From Candidatus Aristotella avistercoris (GTDB lineage: Bacteria; Bacillota; Clostridia; Oscillospirales; Ruminococcaceae), in contig CAJFOV010000005.1 in assembly GCA_904397835.1 (NCBI GenBank), forward strand, positions 1-58,783: DNA of 58,783 bases, read 5' to 3'. Under the pieces are notes generated by a model. It searched no databases. It saw only the letters and a program-made list of their open reading frames with translations, and had not been told where the DNA came from. Below are positions 53,801-58,783 of this stretch, piece by piece. The translations under genes were made by a program, and so were the position numbers. The first letter of the stretch is position 1. The number at the start of each line of letters is the position of its first letter.

Positions 53801-53889
53801 CGCAGTTCAAAGTGGCTGCCATGTCACCGGAGGAGGAGGACTATGCCCTGGCCTACTCCTCCGACGGCAACCGGACGTTTTGTCTCTAG
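50851..53889 (+). CDS. Large TPR/SUFU/Imm33-like (polyimmunity-type) protein
   Basis: A 1012-residue soluble protein. Order: TPR-like helices (about 1-130), a suppressor-of-fused domain (about 150-330: LLTLGMGSYRM, RAELLLTLPADW, GWGHTASN, NFYEVIPLYQEEMEYK), a DUF2185/Imm33-like domain (about 372-462: GWRFLAGDQREED, NYAPEIIPLLRAPYGSAY), then a TPR-like region (about 490-690), and C-terminal alpha/beta regions I do not recognise (690-1012). SUFU and Imm33 domains are both known as bacterial polymorphic-toxin immunity modules and occur in fused polyimmunity proteins. GGGAGGATAT precedes the ATG. No toxin is encoded in the window. Strong terminator after it. Confidence 0.8.
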   Translation: MNLIEQLEIWQERGQYDAIIRALESMGEASRSPELTGLLARAYENAANGDEHLEYHKRALHLLESAPMEEDPNWNFRMGFALYWLEQWGQAIPYLERIFAQIPQDLQTLAFWADARELLEECRAHAGLVEKDGPGLQPYSQEALQALQDHIHTHFGLYTRLYHDQGTPGEPAVDLLLVAPTAEHDHYTLLTLGMGSYRMHVPEELRQYHLERAELLLTLPADWNFKVDDPIWTWPLEWLELLAKLPARENSWLGWGHTASNPSEGPFARNTQFTGSILLTPGSYAREAAVCQLPDGEEVNFYEVIPLYQEEMEYKCAHDAEALLQLFEEEPEEISLSPLDLNRTNVCAWRKKDYCIPPEDLQNLLPNWSGPQGCYVTDRVSVDGCPVGFCYRVEPQEEDQNWDSGWRFLAGDQREEDLQDRDQMSVFTLNAACNYAPEIIPLLRAPYGSAYRRDGQGVFQPLGDAPVMVVPLGEPLLSPKDLQVLESFQEGSSAYFGRTVQYLDDLIERGLEEHRFTQEQVHQDLDIALWYAYAWNNMDDYEHYYRTTQWMPASACNAKGCGAWYYRYACALLYCGRLEEARTYAEQGILEEPDYPWGYLEVAKLRCHFGDISGALEAVAQGLKLVPGDYEFVTLQQEILQGRSLEEMEYHFIDPGHDRDLQKGLSQEQRDKLRAVSGILCNRERLEEIKQIFAPSNWQADHPFCTCCVSVGERTLSLEFHMNEAALSKMDPARLQALWTRVREEFLQRQEQEMLYDLYAVTVFWNGEVELLYRACESDLGLQVRLTRGGNAGDGVPFLLENKEEQEEDPEAIPVPSLPEVLRFYRRQGTETQYGWCWLDRDHQALVEYTGTVGAVGQRRYIPWNGTPEQGRSLLEQAGTRLRERGYRPWAPQEEIWLVVQIPIPKVEFCGDMLFDVKGLQQQVEQLLAQSLDQLGLGYLDNQEFGPSSDISDAYVLNFYCVAVDRDRGTQGVCSALKELANAPQFKVAAMSPEEEDYALAYSSDGNRTFCL

Positions 53890-53914
53890 TTTTTATAAAA
53901 TTGTACGATGTTCC

Positions 53915-53958
53915 AAAGGGCAGGGATGGTTCTGTTGCCATCCCTGCCCTTTTGTTTT
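53915..53958 (+). terminator. Terminator of the immunity locus
   Basis: AAAGGGCAGGGATGG pairs perfectly with CCATCCCTGCCCTTT (15 bp), then TGTTTT. Confidence 0.9.
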
Positions 53959-54302
53959 GCATTCCCCAAAAGAACATTAGTTTGACATTTCACCCCATCA
54001 TATCGAGAATGATAGGCGCACAGGGGAAGAAAAGGCACTTCTGAAATATAACAAAAAAGTGATTATTTACACTTTGTGCAAAAAGCTACTTGCGTTAGAG
54101 TGTACTTCAAATGATATAATTAAGCCATATTTTTTGCTGTAACATCCTGTGGCCAATTGTGCAAACCCACCCCTGCAGGCAGGTTCTGCTGCATTTGGTG
54201 GGAAAAAGGATACAAAAACATATCATACCAAGAACATATCACACTTTGGACCTTTGACCACAGAAGGTCCGCTCGGTTCATGAGAAAGAGGGGATTCGGC
54301 CG
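53959..54302 (+). promoter_or_regulatory. AT-rich region upstream of the C39-like gene
   Basis: About 340 bases without a gene. TATAAT at 54115-54120 with TTGCGT 19 bases before it is a possible promoter, giving a leader of about 180 bases. No known riboswitch is recognised. Confidence 0.35.
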
Positions 54303-55523
54303 ATGAAGCGTCAAACCGTTGTAATTGCATTGGTCTCCTGTATGCTGTGCGGCATGCTGCCGCTGTCCGCTGCGGATGGCCAGGAGGAGAACCTGCTTCC
54401 CATATTGGAGCAGGCGGAGATTGAACCAATTTTTGCAGGCAGTTCCTCCACCATCAACTTGGAGGGAACCAATTTTTATCCCATCCACGTGCCGGAGCTG
54501 TTGCGCACGGCCTATGCCTCCCAGGACGGGATCCAGCCAGGGGAGCGGGACGAACAGGTCCAGCAGATCAAGACGCTGCTGGCGGAGAAGGGAGCGGTGG
54601 AGTTTGTCGCGCACTCTCAGCTGCGCACAGAGGTTGCAGATCTGTTTGACAGCCACCTGCAGGTGCTGGTGGAGACGCTGTACGACTTCTGTGGATTGGA
54701 TCAGGAGGCCAGCTTGGATCCGCTGACCCTCTATCTTTTGGAGCAGCTGCCGGAGCTCCCCCAGGAGATGCAGCAGGATGTCTATCAGGTCTATAAGGCA
54801 CGCATGATCCAGGCGGGAATCGACGGCATCCTTCTGCGCAATGGGGAGAGCCTGGGGCTCTACTACATGGCGCAGACCGACCCGGACTGGGCAAGCTTGC
54901 CTTTTACCAATCTGGATAATCCCCGGGAGGCAGATGACACCATGTATGACCGGGCCTGTGGCGTCATGTCCATGACCATGGTGGCCTCCGCCTATCTCCA
55001 CCAGGAGGTGGATCCCCTGCCTTGGATCGACTACGTGGTGGAGAACGGATACCGGGTCTCCGTGGCCGGGGTGGATGAGCGGTTCTTCCAGACAGTGGCG
55101 GACTTCTACGATCTGCCGGAGCCGGAGATCTCCTACCAGACTCCGCAGGAGGGGCAGTCTGAGATCGACTGGGACCGGGTGTGCACTATGCTCCAGGAGA
55201 ACAACGGCCTGGCCATTGTCCACATGTATCCCGGCGGGGGCTTTACTGCCATTCAACACTACATGGTGCTGGCTGACTATCAGGTGATTGACGGAGTGGG
55301 CTACTTCCTGGTGGAGGATCCCTTCCAATCCCGCAGCAGATATGACGCCTGGGGCACAGATGCCATGTTGGACCCCGGCCTGGGGGAGGAGGGCATCACC
55401 TGGGTCACTCCGGAGGAGCTTGCCAACACCTGCTATGCTGTCACCCTGTTTCCAGAGGATTACACCGTCTGGGATGTCAATTGTCAATCGACAGCTGCCA
55501 CCCTGCTCCCACTGGGAGAGTAG
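54303..55523 (+). CDS. Secreted C39-like papain-fold protein
   Basis: A 406-residue secreted protein with a signal peptide (VVIALVSCMLCGMLPLSAA, cleaved near residue 24), a helical N-terminal part (30-190), and a C39-type papain-like domain: Cys219 in YDRACGVMSMTMVAS, His319 in FTAIQHYMVLADY and Asp339 in FLVEDPF form a plausible triad. It could be a cysteine peptidase or amide hydrolase acting outside the cell. GAGAAAGAGGGGATTCGGCCG precedes ATG 54303. The membrane-anchored gene downstream starts 78 bases later and may be a partner. Confidence 0.75.
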   Translation: MKRQTVVIALVSCMLCGMLPLSAADGQEENLLPILEQAEIEPIFAGSSSTINLEGTNFYPIHVPELLRTAYASQDGIQPGERDEQVQQIKTLLAEKGAVEFVAHSQLRTEVADLFDSHLQVLVETLYDFCGLDQEASLDPLTLYLLEQLPELPQEMQQDVYQVYKARMIQAGIDGILLRNGESLGLYYMAQTDPDWASLPFTNLDNPREADDTMYDRACGVMSMTMVASAYLHQEVDPLPWIDYVVENGYRVSVAGVDERFFQTVADFYDLPEPEISYQTPQEGQSEIDWDRVCTMLQENNGLAIVHMYPGGGFTAIQHYMVLADYQVIDGVGYFLVEDPFQSRSRYDAWGTDAMLDPGLGEEGITWVTPEELANTCYAVTLFPEDYTVWDVNCQSTAATLLPLGE

Positions 55524-55601
55524 GATGTACCTCCCAGCGCATAGGACAGAACGGCTGGTGCTGGATGCTATACAGCACCACAGGTTGAAAGAGAGGTTGA
55601 A

Positions 55602-56183
55602 TTGACAGTGGTAAGACGAAATTCCAAAAAGAAATGGCTGATCCTGGCTGGGATCCTGTTGGTGATTGTGGCCGCAGTCGTTGTATTTTTGATCTATTCC
55701 AATCGGGAGGTCACTTTGACCGATTGGTCCCAGGGGAATGTCACCCTCCAGTACCCGGAGTCCATCAGCGAGATCCATGTGCTGGACGGGGAGAACCTGC
55801 GGCTGGAGATTGTGCCCTCCAGTGGCTCGGATACGGTGCCGCGCATCGATGTGCAGCAGGTGGATGCCTCCACCCTGGATGGCGCCGCTGGGGAAGAGAG
55901 CTTCTCCCTATTGGCAACGGCTCTTTTGCAGCAGTACTTTGAGGGCGGCGTAGATGAAAGCCTCTTCTCCGTGGAACAGGTGCTCCAGGAGAATGGCAAC
56001 ACCCGCGCCGTGGTTCAGGTGGGCGCAACAGAGAGCTCCCCCGCCATGCAGGCCCAGGTGACCCTGGTTGGAACGGGCTCCTCCCGCCTGCTGGGGATTC
56101 TGCTGCTGCCGGATGACGCCAGCCAGGGGGACAGCTGGATCGCCTGTCTGCAATCCCTCTCTCTGCAGGAAGGTACCAACTGA
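55602..56183 (+). CDS. Membrane-anchored hypothetical protein
   Basis: A 193-residue protein with a basic N-terminus (RRNSKKKW), one span (LILAGILLVIVAAVVVFLIY) and an extracytoplasmic domain of about 155 residues, acidic and beta-rich. Not recognised. The start is TTG at 55602 with GAGAGG five bases upstream; a GTG two codons later is possible. It follows the secreted C39-like gene and may act with it at the cell surface (inference from adjacency). Confidence 0.65.
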   Translation: MTVVRRNSKKKWLILAGILLVIVAAVVVFLIYSNREVTLTDWSQGNVTLQYPESISEIHVLDGENLRLEIVPSSGSDTVPRIDVQQVDASTLDGAAGEESFSLLATALLQQYFEGGVDESLFSVEQVLQENGNTRAVVQVGATESSPAMQAQVTLVGTGSSRLLGILLLPDDASQGDSWIACLQSLSLQEGTN

Positions 56184-56312
56184 CTATGTTACGCCGTGGA
56201 AAAGGTTGGATGGCCGTGGTTGCCCCCTCCCTTTGCCATACCCACGGATCGAATGTTTCTCCATTTTGAAAGAGCGGCTTTTTAAAATGGGTCTGTGAGG
56301 AAAGTACAATCC

Positions 56313-56343
56313 GTCTGGCTCTGGATTTTATCCAGAGCCAGAC
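56313..56343. repeat. Perfect inverted repeat without T tract
   Basis: GTCTGGCTCTGGAT (56313-56326) pairs perfectly with its complement (56330-56343) around TTT. No T run follows on either strand. Confidence 0.6.
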
Positions 56344-56422
56344 CTGCTGGTTGAGAGGCGATAGAGACAGCGTATCTTAGCCATTGCAGGGGAGAGATAA
56401 GGTTTGAGGAATAGGGGAGCGC

Positions 56423-57145
56423 ATGGAAAATCGATCAGCAAGCAGGGGCTTGACTACCAATCAGTTAAAAGTGATTGCCATTGTGGCAATGGTTATCGAT
56501 CATTGTACCAGCATTTTTGCACCAGATGATCTCCACGTGGTCGTCTATCTTTTGCGTACATTCGGAAGATTTACAGCGCCGATTATGTGCTTTCTGATTG
56601 CGGAGGGGTACTACCACACCTCCAACCTCAAGCGGTATATGGGCCGTCTGCTGGTGATGGCCGTTCTCTCCCATATTCCCTTCGCCCTCTGTTTTGGCTT
56701 TGATCCCCTCCGATTTTGGGAGTCCACCGATGTGTTGTTTGCCCTGCTTCTAGGGTTGGTAGCATTGGCGATCTATCACAATGACAAATGTTCGACCTTG
56801 GAAAAGGTACTGGGTATCTGGATCTGCTGCCTGCTGGCCTACTCTGCGGATTGGAATTATATTGCTGTGTTGTGGATCTTGAGTTTTGGCGTCTTTCGAG
56901 GCTACCGGCGCAAGCAGCTGCTGGCCTATGTGGCCGTGGCGGGGCTGTACCTGTTGCAGGCGCTTCTATACCACAATGGAATTTACTCCCTCTTGATGCG
57001 TGTCGGCGTATTTTTGGTGCTTCCTATCATCTGGAGTTACAATGGACGGCACGGCAAAAAGAGCCGGCTGATCAAATGGGGATTCTATTGGTTCTATCCG
57101 ATCCATTTGCTGTTGCTCTATTTCATCCAACTCTGGCTGCGCTGA
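56423..57145 (+). CDS. TraX family membrane protein
   Basis: A 240-residue protein with seven or more spans. LTTNQLKVIAIVAMVIDH at the start, FGRFTAPIMCFLIAEGYYHT and FYWFYPIHLLLLYFIQ at the end are TraX family features. TraX is the acetylase of F pilin in enterobacterial plasmids, but chromosomal Firmicutes TraX proteins have no established role. GAATAGGGGAGCGC precedes ATG 56423. No conjugation genes are nearby. Confidence 0.88.
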   Translation: MENRSASRGLTTNQLKVIAIVAMVIDHCTSIFAPDDLHVVVYLLRTFGRFTAPIMCFLIAEGYYHTSNLKRYMGRLLVMAVLSHIPFALCFGFDPLRFWESTDVLFALLLGLVALAIYHNDKCSTLEKVLGIWICCLLAYSADWNYIAVLWILSFGVFRGYRRKQLLAYVAVAGLYLLQALLYHNGIYSLLMRVGVFLVLPIIWSYNGRHGKKSRLIKWGFYWFYPIHLLLLYFIQLWLR

Positions 57146-57260
57146 TGTTGCATATGCCTGCTATCCGATTTGGGCCGGCTGATTTTGAAAACCGATACCC
57201 TTGGAGTTACCCCATGCAAAGGCGCCCTTTCCCTCTTGTGCAAAAAGAGAGGAGGGAAGG

Positions 57261-57289
57261 TTGACAAATTGCGGTTTTTGTTTTATACA
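57261..57289 (+). promoter_or_regulatory. Promoter of the desulfoferrodoxin gene
   Basis: TTGACA (57261-57266), 17 bases and TATACA (57284-57289), leader about 75 bases. Confidence 0.8.
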
Positions 57290-57370
57290 TAAAAGGAATG
57301 GATTTGTTGTATCGGCGGTGTAGACCATTGTTCTGCACTGTCAGAACAGATGGAGAGGGAGGATTTTATC

Positions 57371-57757
57371 ATGCATCAGAAGTTTTATATCTGTGAACAC
57401 TGCGGCAATATCATTGCCTTTGCGGAGAACAAGGGTGTGCCTGTCATGTGCTGCGGCCAAAAGATGAAGGAGCTGGTTCCTGGATCGGTGGACGCTTCCC
57501 AGGAGAAGCATGTTCCCGTCATCACCGTGGAGGGAAATCTGGTGAAGGTCCAGGTGGGTTCCGCTGCCCATCCCATGACAGCGGAGCACCACATCGCCTG
57601 GGTCTCTTTGGAGACAAAGGAGGGCAACCAGCGCAAGCTGCTTCATGTTGACAGTGCACCGGAGGCGACTTTTGCCATCACTGAGGGCGATCAGGTGGTC
57701 TGCGCCTATGCCTATTGCAACCTCCACGGCCTTTGGAAGGCAGAGTGGAATCAGTAA
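57371..57757 (+). CDS. dfx: Desulfoferrodoxin (superoxide reductase)
   Basis: A 128-residue protein (125 aligned to the family) that reduces superoxide to hydrogen peroxide in anaerobes. Center I cysteines are visible (YICEHCGN, MCCGQ), and center II ligands lie in EKHVPVI, SAAHPMTAEHHIAWV and CNLHGLW. GGGAGG nine bases before ATG 57371 fixes the start; a longer in-frame ATG at 57350 is not supported. Its position before perR and rubrerythrin makes an oxygen-defence cluster. Confidence 0.95.
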   Translation: MHQKFYICEHCGNIIAFAENKGVPVMCCGQKMKELVPGSVDASQEKHVPVITVEGNLVKVQVGSAAHPMTAEHHIAWVSLETKEGNQRKLLHVDSAPEATFAITEGDQVVCAYAYCNLHGLWKAEWNQ

Positions 57758-57773
57758 CGGTTCTTGAGAGAGA

Positions 57774-57806
57774 AATGCCCCCGCTCCTCTTGGAGCGGGG
57801 GCATTT
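57774..57806 (+). terminator. Desulfoferrodoxin terminator
   Basis: AATGCCCCCGCTCC (57774-57787) pairs perfectly with 57792-57805, then TT. On the minus strand the tail also ends in TTT. Confidence 0.8.
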
Positions 57807-58021
57807 TGCGCATCATTTTATCCGCTGATATCGTCAAACAATGTGATTGTGTAGGCCAAATCCGGTCAAGCCTCAATCTGCCAGACGGTTTTTACTGGAG
57901 AGGAATGGCTGGAATAGCACAAGAATTGATGCCGGTCTATATGTGGACGCATATCTTGCTGACTTTTGGCACAACCTAAGGAAGAAGCTCCACTGGCCTC
58001 AGGGTTTAATAGGAATATCTC

Positions 58022-58050
58022 TTGACAAGGTATTGATTCTTCAGTATAAT
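58022..58050 (+). promoter_or_regulatory. Consensus promoter of perR
   Basis: TTGACA (58022-58027), 17 bases and TATAAT (58045-58050), both perfect. The expected start is about 58057, inside the palindrome that follows. Confidence 0.9.
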
Positions 58051-58056
58051 ATAGAA

Positions 58057-58071
58057 AAACAATAATTGTTA
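58057..58071. promoter_or_regulatory. Candidate PerR/Fur-type box
   Basis: AAACAATAATTGTTA, a 7-1-7 near-perfect palindrome centred on AAT-A-ATT as in the PerR consensus TTATAATNATTATAA. It overlaps the expected transcription start of perR, a position that would allow autoregulation. Confidence 0.6.
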
Positions 58072-58089
58072 TTGATAAAGGAATATGCC

Positions 58090-58503
58090 ATGGAGAAGTC
58101 AAGGAGATATTCAAAACAACGGCAACTGATTATGGAGGCGGTCCTTTCCAGCAAGAGCCACCCGACAGCCGACGAGATCTATCACCAGCTCAAGCCAGAA
58201 CACCCTGAATTGAGCCTGGGGACGGTGTACAGAAACCTAAACTTGTTGGCTGAGATGGGGGTGATTGACCGCATGGGCTCCCCCTATCCAAGTGAGCGTT
58301 TTGACGGCCGTCGGGATCCCCATCTGCACATGGTCTGCACCCGTTGTGGGCAGGTGATGGATGTGGAGATGCCCCCAGAAGAGATCGAGGGCTTTTTAAA
58401 CGGTGTTCAAGCCCAAACGGATCACCATCTAGAGCAGGTCACAATCACGTTGTTTGGCCTGTGTGAAGAGTGTCAGAGGGAAAAACAGCAAACACAGAAT
58501 TAG
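58090..58503 (+). CDS. perR: Fur family peroxide regulator PerR
   Basis: A 137-residue Fur-family repressor. Winged HTH: RQLIMEAVLSSKSHPTADEI (His) and LSLGTVYRNLNLLAEMGVID (recognition helix). Regulatory ligands appear as RFDGRRDPHLH, with Asp at the position that marks PerR rather than Fur, and CTRC with CEEC form the structural zinc site. AAAGGAA precedes ATG 58090. It is flanked by desulfoferrodoxin and rubrerythrin, classic PerR targets, and has its own likely PerR box. Hydrogen peroxide would oxidise a metal-ligand His and release it. Confidence 0.9.
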   Translation: MEKSRRYSKQRQLIMEAVLSSKSHPTADEIYHQLKPEHPELSLGTVYRNLNLLAEMGVIDRMGSPYPSERFDGRRDPHLHMVCTRCGQVMDVEMPPEEIEGFLNGVQAQTDHHLEQVTITLFGLCEECQREKQQTQN

Positions 58504-58520
58504 GCGGGGAGTTCCCCGCC
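58503..58520 (+). repeat. Hairpin between perR and rubrerythrin
   Basis: GGCGGGGA pairs with TCCCCGCC around a 2-base loop, just past the perR stop and 24 bases before the rubrerythrin ATG. It may stabilise or attenuate the message; no T tract follows. Confidence 0.5.
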
Positions 58521-58543
58521 CAGATAGAATGGAGGAGAATTTT

Positions 58544-58783
58544 ATGCAACTCAAAGGTAGCAAAACAGAAGCCAACCTCATGACCGCATTTTCTGGCGAG
58601 TCCCAGGCCAGAAACAAGTACACCTACTACGCCTCCCAGGCCAAAAAAGAGGGATACGAGCAGATTGCCGCCCTCTTCACCGAGACGGCCAACAATGAGA
58701 AGGAGCACGCCAAAATCTGGTTCAAGCTCCTCCACGACGGAATCCCTGACACTGCCGCGAACCTGGCGGACGCTGCCGCCGGT
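58544..58783 (+). CDS. rbr: Rubrerythrin, 3'-truncated by the window
   Basis: The first 80 codons of rubrerythrin, a non-haem diiron peroxidase of anaerobes. Visible: MQLKGSKTEANLMTAFSGES (iron-ligand Glu in FSGES) and TETANNEKEHAKIWF (the second E-x-x-H ligand motif). The rubredoxin-like end lies outside the window. GGAGGAG nine bases before the ATG. It lies 40 bases after perR, so it is probably co-transcribed and PerR-controlled. Confidence 0.93.
   Translation, partial: MQLKGSKTEANLMTAFSGESQARNKYTYYASQAKKEGYEQIAALFTETANNEKEHAKIWFKLLHDGIPDTAANLADAAAG

Noticed and set aside
1-58783. CRISPR arrays, insertion sequences, phage or conjugative modules
   Set aside because: I saw no regularly spaced direct repeats, no transposase or integrase motifs, and no conjugation genes; the lone TraX-family gene is not evidence of a conjugative element.

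Overview
The window reads as a chromosomal segment of a spore-forming, anaerobic, probably gut-dwelling Clostridia member, most likely Oscillospiraceae/Ruminococcaceae-like (inference). Supporting genes are Gram-positive PolC, spoVG, a Spo0A-type DNA-binding protein, a GH18-LysM spore-lysin-like protein, a choloylglycine hydrolase, a Na+-pumping decarboxylase beta subunit, and a desulfoferrodoxin/PerR/rubrerythrin oxygen-defence cluster. GC content looks high for Clostridia, with AT-richer intergenic stretches. No rRNA, phage, transposase, integrase or CRISPR array was seen. Seven tRNA genes are present: Gln-CTG and Pro-CGG (+), Gly-TCC, Arg-TCT, His-GTG and Gln-TTG (- operon), and Arg-ACG (+).

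Layout. 1-5.4 kb: DUF1801 protein, spoVG (-), murC, DUF4177 protein (-), PAP2-like membrane protein, alpha/beta hydrolase (-). 5.7-16.5 kb: mostly + strand: ispG-polC, a lipoprotein reading frame broken by an amber codon, trmO, a PAS protein, a PflX-like radical SAM protein, a 65-residue protein with an NPVTG sorting-like signal, purC, and a bile-salt-hydrolase-family enzyme. 16.5-20.8 kb (-): OadB plus a tiny OadG-like subunit, then a DHHW/MBOAT polymer O-acetylation pair. 21.3-25.5 kb: two tRNAs, a TIR/membrane/seven-blade RCC1-propeller protein and a DUF2500 protein. 25.6-28.3 kb (-): GH18-LysM protein and a TetR regulator. 29.1-33.2 kb: SGNH hydrolase and a FAAL-like adenylation/carrier/thioester-reductase megaenzyme. 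33.4-38 kb: Spo0A-C-only protein (-), a small unknown protein, a short UvrA-like ATPase, TspO. 38.1-38.6 kb: four-tRNA operon (-). 38.9-43.9 kb: amidase facing a FadR-type regulator/enolase-superfamily/APC-permease set. 44-46.4 kb (-): feoB and feoA. 46.5-50 kb: membrane protein, tRNA-Arg, a gene-poor stretch rich in hairpins, SpoU methyltransferase, zinc alcohol dehydrogenase (-). 50.4-53.9 kb: Imm17-like protein and a 1012-residue TPR/SUFU/Imm33-like protein. 54.3-57.1 kb: secreted C39-like protein, membrane-anchored protein, TraX. 57.3-58.8 kb: desulfoferrodoxin, perR and rubrerythrin (cut by the window end).

How it fits together. Housekeeping modules (cell wall, isoprenoid, replication, purine, iron uptake, oxidative stress) alternate with accessory modules. 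The accessory parts most worth attention are the receptor-like TIR-propeller protein, the compound immunity locus at 50.5-53.9 kb, the FAAL-carrier-reductase enzyme, the radical SAM/short sorting-signal protein pair, and sporulation-type promoter matches before spoVG and the GH18-LysM gene. Functions rest on recognised motifs and family resemblance read by eye; no database search was run.
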